From NCBI GenBank assembly GCA_040878345.1, contig JBBDML010000031.1, forward strand, positions 1 to 59,726: a stretch of 59,726 bases of DNA, read 5' to 3'. Within the stretch, counting starts at the first letter, position 1. Every line of letters starts with the position of its first letter. Of this stretch, positions 17,501-25,789 are shown piece after piece. The notes under the pieces were generated by a model. That model made no database searches and was not told where the DNA came from. It worked only from the letters and a program-made list of their open reading frames with translations. A program made the translations under genes and the position numbers. This DNA is from ZC4RG35 sp040878345. Its GTDB lineage: Bacteria; Actinomycetota; Acidimicrobiia; Spongiisociales; ZC4RG35.

Positions 17501-17530
17501 GTAGTAGGTACGCAGCCCCGCAGTGGCTGG

Positions 17531-17959
17531 TTATCCGCTGAGGCGGTCGATCACCGATGCCAGCCGCTTGGGGATGACCGATCGGGAGACGCCGACCACT
17601 TCGCGGACCATGTTGAGGATGTCGCCCGGCCCGTCCCAATGCTCGGTGACCACCTCCGGCCCGGCCCGGTCGATCAGAGAGTCGATGGCGAACATGATGA
17701 CCAGCACGTCGTCGGCCCAACCAAGGACGGGGATCACCTCGGGGATCAGGTCGATCGGGCTCATCGTATAGGCGGCTGCCAGACCCAGGGTGATCTTGGC
17801 CCGGCGCGGCACCCTCGGATCCCGGAGGAGACGTGTCACCAGCTTGACGATGTTGGGGAGCAGGAGGGCCACTTCGGCGATGAGCCGCCGGGACTGGAGC
17901 CGTGCCCCGTCCGGAGTTATCACCTCATCGGGTGTGACCTTCTGGGATTCCTGGCTCAT
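17531..17959 (-). CDS. YkvA/DUF1232 family protein
   Basis: The 142-residue protein carries the DUF1232 core at about residues 55-100 (PRVPRRAKITLGLAAAY followed by SPIDLIPEVIPVLGWADD), which is a short membrane-associated region with the invariant SPIDLIP. Function is unknown across the family. It is the last gene of an operon with a 62-residue protein, an ArsA-type ATPase, an SRPBCC protein and a phosphoesterase, and overlaps the preceding stop by 4 bp. Confidence 0.88.
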   Translation of the reverse strand: MSQESQKVTPDEVITPDGARLQSRRLIAEVALLLPNIVKLVTRLLRDPRVPRRAKITLGLAAAYTMSPIDLIPEVIPVLGWADDVLVIMFAIDSLIDRAGPEVVTEHWDGPGDILNMVREVVGVSRSVIPKRLASVIDRLSG

Positions 17960-18144
17960 TCCACCTCGATCTTCTGCTTGACCCCGTTGTGATCATCTTG
18001 GCGCTCGGCTTCGCTTATGCCGCCGAGCTCGTCGATGACGGCCTCCACGGCCTTGAGCCCCTCGACCACCGCTTGAAGCAGGTGGTAAGCCGCCCGGCGA
18101 CCGGCACGGCCCATGGCGGCCACCGTAGGCGAGGGCTCCTTCAT
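17956..18144 (-). CDS. Small hypothetical protein coupled to the ArsA-like gene
   Basis: A 62-residue protein with a central helix (about 18-42) and a charged tail. No family is recognised. Both ends overlap neighbouring genes by 4 bp (ArsA stop upstream, DUF1232 start downstream), which strongly supports translation. Its fixed place after an ArsA-type ATPase suggests a partner role, but this is inference. Confidence 0.7.
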   Translation of the reverse strand: MKEPSPTVAAMGRAGRRAAYHLLQAVVEGLKAVEAVIDELGGISEAERQDDHNGVKQKIEVE

Positions 18145-19319
18145 CGCCCGGTGCCGGTCTCGGCGAAGTCGACTCGCAGGGTTCCCGCATCCAGCTTGGC
18201 TCTCGACACCTCTCGCCGGTGGAGGGCGTCAGGGAGGAGAAAGGACCTCCGGTAAGGGCCGGCCTGCACGTAGAGCTCATTCCCCTGACGAAACACGTCG
18301 ATGTCGGCCCTCTCGATGTAGGGGATATCGAGCTCCATGGTGACCACACCGCCCGCCTCCACGATCCGGAACGGGCTCCTGGCATGAAACGAAGTGATGG
18401 GGTCGGTGTCGCCGTAGAGCTCGTTGGCCATCACCCTAAGCCTGTCGAGGCCGACCATCTCGTCGTCGAACAGTCGCAGCCTGAGCCTCGGGACGTCGGC
18501 AAACGCATCGTCGATGGCGTCCAAGTGACCTTTTTGGATGGTGCGCCAACGCTCGAAATAAGGATCGGCGACGGCTTCGGGGAGAACCCGGTTGACAACC
18601 ACCCCGTCGATCCCGTACCCGAACAGGCCCAGATAGCTGTAGGTGCGCCGCGCCTCGTCGATGACCATCTTCTCCGGATTCACGACCAGCCGGGCCGAGG
18701 TGACCTCCGGCTGTGACATCAGCTCCCTGACACCCTCGACCGACTCGAAGATCGACTGTGCGGCATTGAAGACCTCGTCCTCGGGGATGGGGAGATCGGT
18801 GATCCGGGTGAGCAAGGGTCGGGCGGCCCTCATGATCCTCCGCTCTGTCGGTAGGACCTTTTCGAAGTACCAGGAGAGGACTTCGGGCAGAGACAGCAAT
18901 CTCAGGGTCTCGGCGGTGGGGGCGCAGTCCACAACCACCACGTCGTACTCTCCAGACCGGGCGTGACGGTTGACCTCGATGAGGGCGAACAGCTCGTCCA
19001 TGCCGGGGAAGACGAGGAACTCCTCGGCCTCGATCCCGGCTGCGCCTCCCCAGTCGAGGACGTCGATGAGCTGACGGCGTATCGATCCCCAATATCGGTC
19101 GAGCTGCAGGCGGGTGTCGATCTGCTGGCCTTGGAGACGATGTGCCACCTGAGTCGGCTCCGAGCCCAGACCCACCTCGAGGGCGTCGGACAGGGAGTGG
19201 GCCGGGTCGGTCGAGGTCACCAACACCCGGTGCCCTGAGTCGGCCGCCGCCAGGGCGGTCGAAGCGGCCACCGTCGTCTTCCCTACTCCTCCCTTACCGG
19301 TGACCAGGACGATTCGCAT
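18141..19319 (-). CDS. ArsA/GET3-family anion-transporting-type ATPase
   Basis: The 392-residue P-loop ATPase has the deviant Walker A GKGGVGKT (8-15), STDPAHSLSDA, the switch motif DCAPTAETLRLL and the NPEKMVIDEARR block typical of ArsA/GET3. The C-terminal 70 residues look like the HSP20-like beta-sandwich found on bacterial ArsA relatives. There is no arsR or arsB gene nearby and no obvious arsenite-binding cysteine triplet, so arsenite transport is unlikely; a client-targeting or lipid-related role with the adjacent SRPBCC protein is more plausible. Confidence 0.9.
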   Translation of the reverse strand: MRIVLVTGKGGVGKTTVAASTALAAADSGHRVLVTSTDPAHSLSDALEVGLGSEPTQVAHRLQGQQIDTRLQLDRYWGSIRRQLIDVLDWGGAAGIEAEEFLVFPGMDELFALIEVNRHARSGEYDVVVVDCAPTAETLRLLSLPEVLSWYFEKVLPTERRIMRAARPLLTRITDLPIPEDEVFNAAQSIFESVEGVRELMSQPEVTSARLVVNPEKMVIDEARRTYSYLGLFGYGIDGVVVNRVLPEAVADPYFERWRTIQKGHLDAIDDAFADVPRLRLRLFDDEMVGLDRLRVMANELYGDTDPITSFHARSPFRIVEAGGVVTMELDIPYIERADIDVFRQGNELYVQAGPYRRSFLLPDALHRREVSRAKLDAGTLRVDFAETGTGR

Positions 19320-19320
19320 C

Positions 19321-19758
19321 TCAGTCGGCCTCGTTGACCCGTTTTCGGAGGCCTCTCAAGGCAGTTGTCACGATCTGCTTCTCGGCCTGACGGCGGAGGA
19401 ACCCGGGGATCGTGAACTTAGGCTCGACGCTCAACGAGTAGACCACCTCGGTGGCCCCGTCGGTCGGGTTGAACCGGTATGAGCCCTCGAGCATCTTGAG
19501 GTCGTCGCTCTCCTCGGCCACCCAGCTGAGGCTGTTGGGCCGGTCGTGGGTGTAACGGAGCACGTACTCGATCTCCTTCACGAAACCCTCCAGGACGAAT
19601 CTGGCGCGATCCACTCGGCCCGATGCATCGACACCCAGAACCTCCACTTCCTTCACCCCGCTGGCCCAGCTCGGATAGGAGGCTACGTCGGCGGCGACGT
19701 CATACAGCGCCTCAGGCGTGGCGTCGATCTCGAGTTGAGAGAAGGTTCCTTCGGTCAT
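19321..19758 (-). CDS. SRPBCC (START-like) domain protein
   Basis: This 145-residue protein matches polyketide cyclase/dehydrase-like SRPBCC proteins: the N-terminal ATPEALYDVAADVASYPSW block and a C-terminal amphipathic helix that closes the hydrophobic pocket. Such proteins bind lipids or aromatic ligands. ATG 19758 is chosen because the family block starts shortly after it. It ends one base before the ArsA-like gene begins. Confidence 0.88.
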   Translation of the reverse strand: MTEGTFSQLEIDATPEALYDVAADVASYPSWASGVKEVEVLGVDASGRVDRARFVLEGFVKEIEYVLRYTHDRPNSLSWVAEESDDLKMLEGSYRFNPTDGATEVVYSLSVEPKFTIPGFLRRQAEKQIVTTALRGLRKRVNEAD

Positions 19759-19786
19759 ACCCCTGCTTCCGGTGTGCGTGTCGAGA

Positions 19787-20575
19787 CTACCCAACCATGC
19801 CGGGTTGAACACCAGCCTCATCGAGCCTGATATACCGGCCCGTCGCCCGGAAGTACCCGGCGTTGACGCACCGGGTGCGACCCACCCTCCAGGTGGTTGC
19901 CTGTGGTTGGTGGACGTCGCCGTAGAGATGGAAACGGGGCTGGTGGGCCCGAAGATAGTCGAGCACCGGTTGTGAGGCCCGCTCCGCGCGACCGGTGATC
20001 ACGTCGGCGCGCAGTGGCCCGATCGCCGGGGGGACGTGGGTGCAGAGCACGTCCACCGGCCCCAACTGGTCGAGCAGCAACCTCATCTCGCCGTCGTCGA
20101 TCTCACCCTCGGCCTGGAGTGATGTCGGCACACCGCCGCCCACCATGCCAAGCCGGACCCCCTCGATCTCCACCACCTCGCCCTGGACGTACCTGAACCC
20201 AGGCGGCAGCGTCTGACGCAACAGCGATGGCCGGTCGACATTCCCATGGATCACCAGGCCGTGACCAACCGACAGCGCCTCGGAAACCTCCTGGTACTGG
20301 CGCTCGATGACCTGACCGATGTCCCGCCTGACCTCCTCACGGCGATCCCCGATCGCCTGCCCCCAGAGGGCCCGCATCCCGGCGTAATCTCCTCGGGCCC
20401 GGGCCTCTGCCGTCTCCTTGGCGAATTCGAGGCCCAACACCTCGGCAACCGCGCCCTCGCCGTCGCGGTAGTCGGTGAGATTCACCAGGTCTCCAAGGAT
20501 CACCAGGGTCTCGCCCAGCGAGGCCAGCTTGCGAAGCGACCCGACTGCGCCGTGGACATCGGAGGCGAACAGCAT
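19787..20575 (-). CDS. Metallophosphoesterase
   Basis: The 262-residue calcineurin-like phosphoesterase shows the metal-ligand motifs in order: DVHG (6-9), GDLVN (about 28-32), GNVDRP, THVPP and GDVHQP. A helical insertion (about 50-100) lies between the second and third motifs. Substrate unknown. It is in the same operon as the ArsA-type ATPase, and its start overlaps the stop of the upstream gene. Confidence 0.9.
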   Translation of the reverse strand: MLFASDVHGAVGSLRKLASLGETLVILGDLVNLTDYRDGEGAVAEVLGLEFAKETAEARARGDYAGMRALWGQAIGDRREEVRRDIGQVIERQYQEVSEALSVGHGLVIHGNVDRPSLLRQTLPPGFRYVQGEVVEIEGVRLGMVGGGVPTSLQAEGEIDDGEMRLLLDQLGPVDVLCTHVPPAIGPLRADVITGRAERASQPVLDYLRAHQPRFHLYGDVHQPQATTWRVGRTRCVNAGYFRATGRYIRLDEAGVQPGMVG

Positions 20576-20862
20576 CAGGAGCGGGACAGCGAGTAGCGGA
20601 CCCAGAGGACGGACGCCACGGCGGCAGCGACGGCGATGAGAAGAGAGACCTGCCAGTTGAACCCGAGCGGCGAGTACTCCGACGCCATGCCTCCCATCCC
20701 GAACCCGAGGACGCCCCCCAGCGCCAGCTTGCCTTTGGTCCCGAGGAGTCTCCCGGGATCACGGCTCTCCCACCTCAGATTCTCGGCAAGGGCACCACCC
20801 AGGATGATCACCATGAGGCCGAGCACTCCGACTGCGAGTGCCACCGCATAGACCTTGATCAT
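20575..20862 (-). CDS. Small membrane protein, unknown function
   Basis: A 95-residue protein with membrane helices at about 5-25 and 72-90 and possibly a third, glycine-rich one at 47-60. It probably starts the operon that continues through the phosphoesterase to the DUF1232 gene. I do not recognise a family. Confidence 0.65.
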   Translation of the reverse strand: MIKVYAVALAVGVLGLMVIILGGALAENLRWESRDPGRLLGTKGKLALGGVLGFGMGGMASEYSPLGFNWQVSLLIAVAAAVASVLWVRYSLSRS

Positions 20863-20899
20863 GGCTGCGAGGGTACCTTCGTCACCCAGGGCCGAAAGG

Positions 20900-21088
20900 T
20901 CAGGAGACGCGGCGCTCGGCTGGAATCAGCCTCAGACGTGGCACCAACCCCTCCGCGGCCAGATTGTCGATGGCCTCGGACTGTGCCTCGCTGAGGTCGA
21001 CCGGCTTCTCACCCAACAGCACCATGACGACACAATCGTCACAAGCGCTGGTCTCCCGCATTGCGCATTGTTCACAATCGATCAGCAT
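20900..21088 (-). CDS. Small four-cysteine protein, possible zinc or iron-sulfur knuckle
   Basis: A 62-residue protein with Cys at positions 5, 8, 16 and 19 (CEQCAMRETSACDDC), spaced CX2C-X7-CX2C, followed by a helix and a basic tail. The arrangement suggests one bound metal. Function unknown. It is a single-gene unit between the tandem repeat at 21159 and the gene at 20862. Confidence 0.7.
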   Translation of the reverse strand: MLIDCEQCAMRETSACDDCVVMVLLGEKPVDLSEAQSEAIDNLAAEGLVPRLRLIPAERRVS

Positions 21089-21158
21089 CCTGACCTCCTA
21101 CCGTCTCACGCTACGGGGAGGTAGGGACAGGTTCTCCCGCCGGCTCGGTCGGCCTGGT

Positions 21159-21282
21159 ACCGAGGGCGCCAGCCACCGCTCAGCGGTGGTAGCAACCCAG
21201 GGTTCGCCAGGCCCGGTTTCCACCCCCCAACCGAGGGCGCCAGACACCGCTCAGCGGTGGCAGCAACCCAGGGTTCGCCAGG
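21159..21282. repeat. Two tandem 53-bp repeat units with internal hairpins
   Basis: Units at 21159-21211 and 21230-21282 differ at two positions and repeat with a 71-bp period. Each begins ACCGAGGGCGCCAG, contains the hairpin CACCGCTCAGCGGTG, and ends GGTTCGCCAGG. They lie between the substrate-binding-protein gene and the small cysteine protein gene. Confidence 0.9.
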
Positions 21283-21289
21283 GATCGGT

Positions 21290-21314
21290 GGGACACCGTC
21301 CGAGGCGGTGTCCC
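21290..21314 (-). terminator. Hairpin after the osmoprotectant operon
   Basis: Positions 21290-21298 and 21306-21314 form a perfect 9-bp stem (GGGACACCG) with a 7-base loop, 8 bp after the stop of the substrate-binding-protein gene. There is no T-tract, so termination may need Rho or the hairpin may only protect the 3' end. Confidence 0.6.
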
Positions 21315-21321
21315 GTGATCG

Positions 21322-22236
21322 CTAGTAACCGTTGTCTGCCAGCCAGTCGGCAGCGATGTCCTCGGCGTCCTCGGTGTCGATGTCGAACCGTTTGTTCATG
21401 GCGGTCAGGTCCGCCGTGGTCAGTTTCGAGCTGAGGTCGTCGAGAACGTCAGTGAGTGCGCTGCCATACGCGTCCCGGAGCTCGACGGTCAACACGGGCA
21501 CCACGTTGTCGGCGGCGAGCATGCTGCGGTCGTCCTCGAGGAGAACGAACCCCCGATCGGCGATGATGCCGCTCGTGGAGAAGAGGATCGCCACGTCGAT
21601 CTCGCCTGCCTCGAGCGCCTGAACCGTGACTTGACCACCGTCCAGGGGCTGGAAGTTGGCGCTCAGGTCCAACCCATATGCCCCGATCAGACCGGGTATG
21701 CAGAAGGGATTGGTCTCACAATCGGGCGGACCACCGAGCGTCAGGTCGGCACCCTTCTCGGCCAGGTCGCTCAGGGTCGCCAGGCCCAGACTGTCAGCCG
21801 TCTCCGGTGTGACGACGAAGGCGTTGGTGTCGACGGCGTCCGATGGCTCGAGGGCCACTAGACCGATGTCGGCGAGCCAGCCGTTGAGTAGATCAGTGGT
21901 CGCCTCGGCGTCGCCCGTGGCCTCACCTGCGTTCCCATTTAGTGCTTCGAGCATCGAAGCCGCGTACTCAGGAGCGAGGTTGATGTCATCCGCCTCGAAA
22001 GCCGCTAGCTCAAGGTCGCGGAAGCCACCGACTCGCTGAATGCTTGCGGTGAATCCTTCGACCTCGAGGGCGCCTCTGTAGATCTCGGCGAGGATGGCGC
22101 TCTCACCGAAGTCCTGGGCGGCGACGACAACCTCCGGGCCGTCCTGTGCGTCACCACCCGAGTCTCCACAGGCCGTCACCACGAGGGCTAGTGCCAGAAG
22201 ACCCGCCCCGATGACGCGGTTGCGGTTGAACCGCAT
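21322..22236 (-). CDS. Osmoprotectant ABC transporter substrate-binding lipoprotein
   Basis: This 304-residue OpuAC/ProX-type protein binds glycine betaine, choline or a related quaternary amine outside the cell. It starts at ATG 22236, has a signal peptide ending in the lipobox VVTAC (Cys23), then the two-lobed binding fold (VVVAAQDFGESAILAEIY; DAVDTNAFVVTPETA). GGAAGGAGAG lies just upstream of the start. Last gene of an ATPase-permease-permease-receptor operon. Confidence 0.93.
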   Translation of the reverse strand: MRFNRNRVIGAGLLALALVVTACGDSGGDAQDGPEVVVAAQDFGESAILAEIYRGALEVEGFTASIQRVGGFRDLELAAFEADDINLAPEYAASMLEALNGNAGEATGDAEATTDLLNGWLADIGLVALEPSDAVDTNAFVVTPETADSLGLATLSDLAEKGADLTLGGPPDCETNPFCIPGLIGAYGLDLSANFQPLDGGQVTVQALEAGEIDVAILFSTSGIIADRGFVLLEDDRSMLAADNVVPVLTVELRDAYGSALTDVLDDLSSKLTTADLTAMNKRFDIDTEDAEDIAADWLADNGY

Positions 22237-22289
22237 GGGTCTCTCCTTCCCGTTGAACCGAATTCCGCCCTGCTCGGGCGGTCCAGACT

Positions 22290-23048
22290 TCAACCCAGTG
22301 GAGACTGGCTTAATTCCTGGTGGTATAAGGATCCAGAGGCGGCTCCGTCCTGTCGAGGTATTCGACGCCGACGCAAGGGGTCGGTTCGGCGCTCCACCCA
22401 ACCCAACGCGACGTCGGTGATGATCGCAAGGAGCGCGACGACCAGCCCACCTACGAAGACAAGCACGTCGTCTCTTTGGGCGAAGCCGACAAAGATATAG
22501 GCCCCCAAGGTGTTGTATCCAACCCAGGCGGACAGGGTCACGGTGGCCACCACCGCGACCGCGGCCGTCCTGATGCCGGCCATGACCAACGGAAGCGCCA
22601 GAGGGAGCTCGACCTTGGCCAGCACCTGTTGCTCGGTCATGCCCATGCCACGCGCAGCCTCCACATGGGATCGGTCCACTCCCCTGATCCCGGCATAGGC
22701 ATTGACGAACATGGGCGGCATCGCAAGCACCACCATCGCCAACAGGGTTGCCCAATAACCCAATGGGGATTGGGTCACCGGGAAGCTGAGTGTGATCGGA
22801 AACAGGACTCCGATGACCCCGAAGGTGGGGAGGGCACGGCCGATGTTGACCACCGAGACAGCCAGGAAGCCACCCCGACCCATGTGGCCGAGATAGGTGG
22901 CACCGGGGAGCGCCAGGACTGCCGCCGAGGAGATGGCCACCAGGGTCAGCGACACGTGCGCTACCGTCAACGGCAGTAGACCACGGGCACCAGTCCAATT
23001 CTCCGCCTCCGCGAACCAGGCTGCCACCTCGCCAAGGAACTCGATCAT
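22290..23048 (-). CDS. Osmoprotectant ABC transporter permease
   Basis: The 252-residue integral membrane permease of OpuCB/OpuCD type has the coupling-helix EAA-like motif VEAARGMGMTEQQVLAKVELPLA cut between two helices. ATG 23048 overlaps the stop of the other permease (ATGA). The upstream part of the open frame is a shadow of that gene. It pairs with the permease at 23045 to form the membrane channel. Confidence 0.92.
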   Translation of the reverse strand: MIEFLGEVAAWFAEAENWTGARGLLPLTVAHVSLTLVAISSAAVLALPGATYLGHMGRGGFLAVSVVNIGRALPTFGVIGVLFPITLSFPVTQSPLGYWATLLAMVVLAMPPMFVNAYAGIRGVDRSHVEAARGMGMTEQQVLAKVELPLALPLVMAGIRTAAVAVVATVTLSAWVGYNTLGAYIFVGFAQRDDVLVFVGGLVVALLAIITDVALGWVERRTDPLRRRRIPRQDGAASGSLYHQELSQSPLG

Positions 23049-23716
23049 GTTCCCGAAGCCGACCTGTTCCAGGGCGTGACCAGACGTTCCAGGCCAGCCA
23101 GAGAGGTGTCGACGACCACCGCCATCATCACCGACAGGCTGGTGCCGACCAGAGCCTCGGTGAGGAACTGTCTGCTGATCCCCCTGAGTATGAAGAGGCC
23201 GTAGCCGCCCTGACCCACGAGGACGGTCAAGGTGACCAGACCGATGGTGGTGACCGCGGCAACCCGCACCCCGGCGATGATCGCCGGCAGGGCGAGTGGG
23301 AGTTTGATGCTCAGGAAGATCCTCCGATCGGTCATGCCCATACCTCTCGAGGCCTCGGTGACTTGCTCCGGCACACCCCTGACTCCGGCCACGATGTTCC
23401 TGATCAGGATCAGAAGTGTGTAGGAGACCAGGGCGATCTGGGAGGTCAAAAGGCTGTTCAGCCCGAAGATCGGAACGAGGAAGGTGAACAATGCGATCGA
23501 AGGAATGGTGTAGAGGACACCTGTGACCCAGGTGATCGGGGCATAAGCCTGACGCCAGCGCAAAGCGGCCAGGGAGAGGCCGAACGACAAGACGAGGCCA
23601 ATAGATACCGCCAGCGCAGTGTGGGTGAAATGTTCCACCGTGGCCTGTCCGATCTCGTCGATGTTCCGCGAGATCCAATCCCACTCGATGAACGGACGCT
23701 CCTGACCGAGAATCAT
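23045..23716 (-). CDS. Osmoprotectant ABC transporter permease
   Basis: A 223-residue permease with about six helices and the coupling motif EASRGMGMTDRRIFLSIKLP. It begins shortly after the ATPase gene (ATGA overlap at 23716) and overlaps the second permease at its end. Together with that permease, the ATPase and the lipoprotein it makes a standard four-gene Opu importer. Confidence 0.92.
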   Translation of the reverse strand: MILGQERPFIEWDWISRNIDEIGQATVEHFTHTALAVSIGLVLSFGLSLAALRWRQAYAPITWVTGVLYTIPSIALFTFLVPIFGLNSLLTSQIALVSYTLLILIRNIVAGVRGVPEQVTEASRGMGMTDRRIFLSIKLPLALPAIIAGVRVAAVTTIGLVTLTVLVGQGGYGLFILRGISRQFLTEALVGTSLSVMMAVVVDTSLAGLERLVTPWNRSASGT

Positions 23717-24798
23717 CCGGTGATCTCCCTAGCGATCTTCTCGACATCGATCATGCCCAGATAGACACCGTCGTCGACCACCACGGCTACCTGGGCGTGA
23801 CCTGTCACCACCGCATCCAGCGCCCTCCGCAAAGAATCCGAAGGTTGGAGGACCACCAAGAATGGATGAGCCACCAGCTCCCGGAGTGGGCCATGCACCG
23901 ACTCACCATGAGCCCAACCAAGTAGGCGGCCGCCATCGAGCAGCCCCACCCATTGCACCCCATGATCCGACATCACCCGTAGGGCCTCTTCGGGCGACGA
24001 GTCGACATCGACCATGGGCCCCCGCTTCAGCTCGACATGCGACACCGGGCGCAATGCCAATCGTTTCAATCCGCGCTCCTCCCCGAGGAACCGTGCGACG
24101 AAGGGGGTGGCGGGCTCGGCGAGGATCTGCTCGGGCGTGTCGTACTGCTCGAGAATCCCGCCGCTGTTGAGGATTGCGACCCGGGTGGCCATCATCACCG
24201 CCTCATCGATGTCGTGGGTGACGAATACCACGGTCTTGCCAAGACGTCGTTGCAGGTCGCGGAACTCGATCTGGAGCCGTCCCCTGACGATCGGGTCGAC
24301 GGCGCCGAAGGGCTCGTCCATCAGGAGCACCGGCGGGTCGGCGGCCAATGCCCGGGCGACGCCGACCCTTTGTTGCTGGCCACCGGAGAGCTCGGACGGG
24401 TATCGGTCGAGAAGGTCGGGATCGAGGCCCATCAGCTCGATCAGCTCGTCGATTCGAGTTGTCACCTGCCGGCGATCCCATCCCATGAGCAAGGGGACAG
24501 TGGCAATGTTCTCCCTGATGGTGCGGTGGGGAAACAACCCCACCTGTTGGATGACGTAGCCGATCGATCTGCGCAAGACGTGGGGCTCCACCGAGGAGGC
24601 GTCTCTCCCCGCGATCTCGACCACCCCTGAGGTGGGCTCGATCAGCCGGTTGATCATCTTCAATGTGGTGGTCTTGCCGCATCCGGAGGGTCCGACCAGG
24701 GCCACCAACTCGCCTTCCCCGACCTCCATCGTCAGCCCGGTCACCGCCGGGGAGGCCGACCCCGGGAAGACCTTGGTCAAGGAGTCGAGTCGAATCAT
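23713..24798 (-). CDS. Osmoprotectant ABC transporter ATP-binding protein
   Basis: The 361-residue ATPase has Walker A GPSGCGKT (36-43), signature LSGGQQQR, Walker B VLLMDEPFGAVDP and a C-terminal CBS-like regulatory region (about 245-361). CBS domains in OpuA/OpuC-type ATPases sense ionic strength or cyclic di-AMP, which suggests osmotic gating. It is the first gene of the operon. Confidence 0.94.
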   Translation of the reverse strand: MIRLDSLTKVFPGSASPAVTGLTMEVGEGELVALVGPSGCGKTTTLKMINRLIEPTSGVVEIAGRDASSVEPHVLRRSIGYVIQQVGLFPHRTIRENIATVPLLMGWDRRQVTTRIDELIELMGLDPDLLDRYPSELSGGQQQRVGVARALAADPPVLLMDEPFGAVDPIVRGRLQIEFRDLQRRLGKTVVFVTHDIDEAVMMATRVAILNSGGILEQYDTPEQILAEPATPFVARFLGEERGLKRLALRPVSHVELKRGPMVDVDSSPEEALRVMSDHGVQWVGLLDGGRLLGWAHGESVHGPLRELVAHPFLVVLQPSDSLRRALDAVVTGHAQVAVVVDDGVYLGMIDVEKIAREITG

Positions 24799-24854
24799 CG
24801 GTTGATCTCCCAGAGCGGCCTCCTCACTCGAGCACCTGGCCGACCGAAGAAGAC

Positions 24855-25766
24855 TCAGCCGACCTCTTGGAGGAAACTCAACACATCGGAGACATAAGCC
24901 TCCGGGTCGACCTCAAAGGAGCCGACGTGGCCTGCCCCCTCGACAGGGATCAGACGGATCAGGTCCGGTGATGCTGCCACAAGACTCTCGCTCTGGGACA
25001 GGGGCACGCTCTCGTCCGCCGTCCCGTGATGAATCAGCACCGGCACCCGAAGCGAGCTCTCGGCCCGATCGACGTAGTTCAGCGACTGCCAGTTGACGCC
25101 GATCCTGAGCGAGGTGATGAACTTGGCGGTGGCGGAGAGCGTTGGCGGGACGTTGAACGGAACGAGAGGGAGCTCTCGCTTCGATGCGGCGAAGTCGACA
25201 CTGTCGCTCAAGTTGATGTTGGGCGAGTCGAGGATCAGGCCCTTGAGGTTGTCGAGGTTGTGGCGGTACATGAAGGAGAGCACGTGTGAGCCGCCTGTGC
25301 TGAAGCCGCTGAAGACGATGGCGCTGGCGCCATTGGCGCTGGCGTAGTCCATGGCCCCGGCCATGTCGACCCACTCGGTGGCCCCATACTGGTAGTAGCC
25401 ACTCGGGTCCTGGGGCTGTCCCGCGTCATTCCGATAGGTGACGGAAAGCTGGGGATAACCCGCCTGCTGTAGAGCGGTGAACAAGTGCTCGGCTTCTTCG
25501 GGGGTGGCTCCCTTGCCATGGACATGTATGACCCAGGTGCTCCCTGAGGCCGGCAAATACCAGGCATCCATTTCTCCCAGCTCGCTCTGGTAGGCCACCT
25601 CCTCGATCTCGAAGTCGCCGGCCGGTACCACTATCGGATCGGGGTCAGGGAGGAAGCCATCCTCTATGAGAACCCCGGAGAAGTACCACCCGCCCGCTAC
25701 GTGGAAGACAAAGACGAGGGCGATACCGGTCCAGAACAGACCTCTCATGAAGGATCGAATGCTCAT
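24855..25766 (-). CDS. Membrane-anchored alpha/beta hydrolase
   Basis: The 303-residue protein has one N-terminal membrane helix (about 9-30) then an extracytoplasmic alpha/beta hydrolase domain. The nucleophile serine is in FSGFSTGGSH, the acid in HHGTADESVP and the histidine in EGAGHVGSF, so the triad is complete. Substrate unknown; the family includes esterases and peptidases. It lies 23 bp after the UspA/CBS gene on the same strand. Confidence 0.88.
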   Translation of the reverse strand: MSIRSFMRGLFWTGIALVFVFHVAGGWYFSGVLIEDGFLPDPDPIVVPAGDFEIEEVAYQSELGEMDAWYLPASGSTWVIHVHGKGATPEEAEHLFTALQQAGYPQLSVTYRNDAGQPQDPSGYYQYGATEWVDMAGAMDYASANGASAIVFSGFSTGGSHVLSFMYRHNLDNLKGLILDSPNINLSDSVDFAASKRELPLVPFNVPPTLSATAKFITSLRIGVNWQSLNYVDRAESSLRVPVLIHHGTADESVPLSQSESLVAASPDLIRLIPVEGAGHVGSFEVDPEAYVSDVLSFLQEVG

Positions 25767-25789
25767 AACTGGCCTGATTCTTGCCGGTC

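Noticed and set aside
18141..19319. Arsenite efflux ATPase
   Set aside because: No ars partner genes or arsenite-binding cysteine cluster are present.
21159..21282. Possible CRISPR or riboswitch
   Set aside because: There are only two units separated by 18 bp, and they lie downstream of the operon rather than in a leader. No known riboswitch core is visible.
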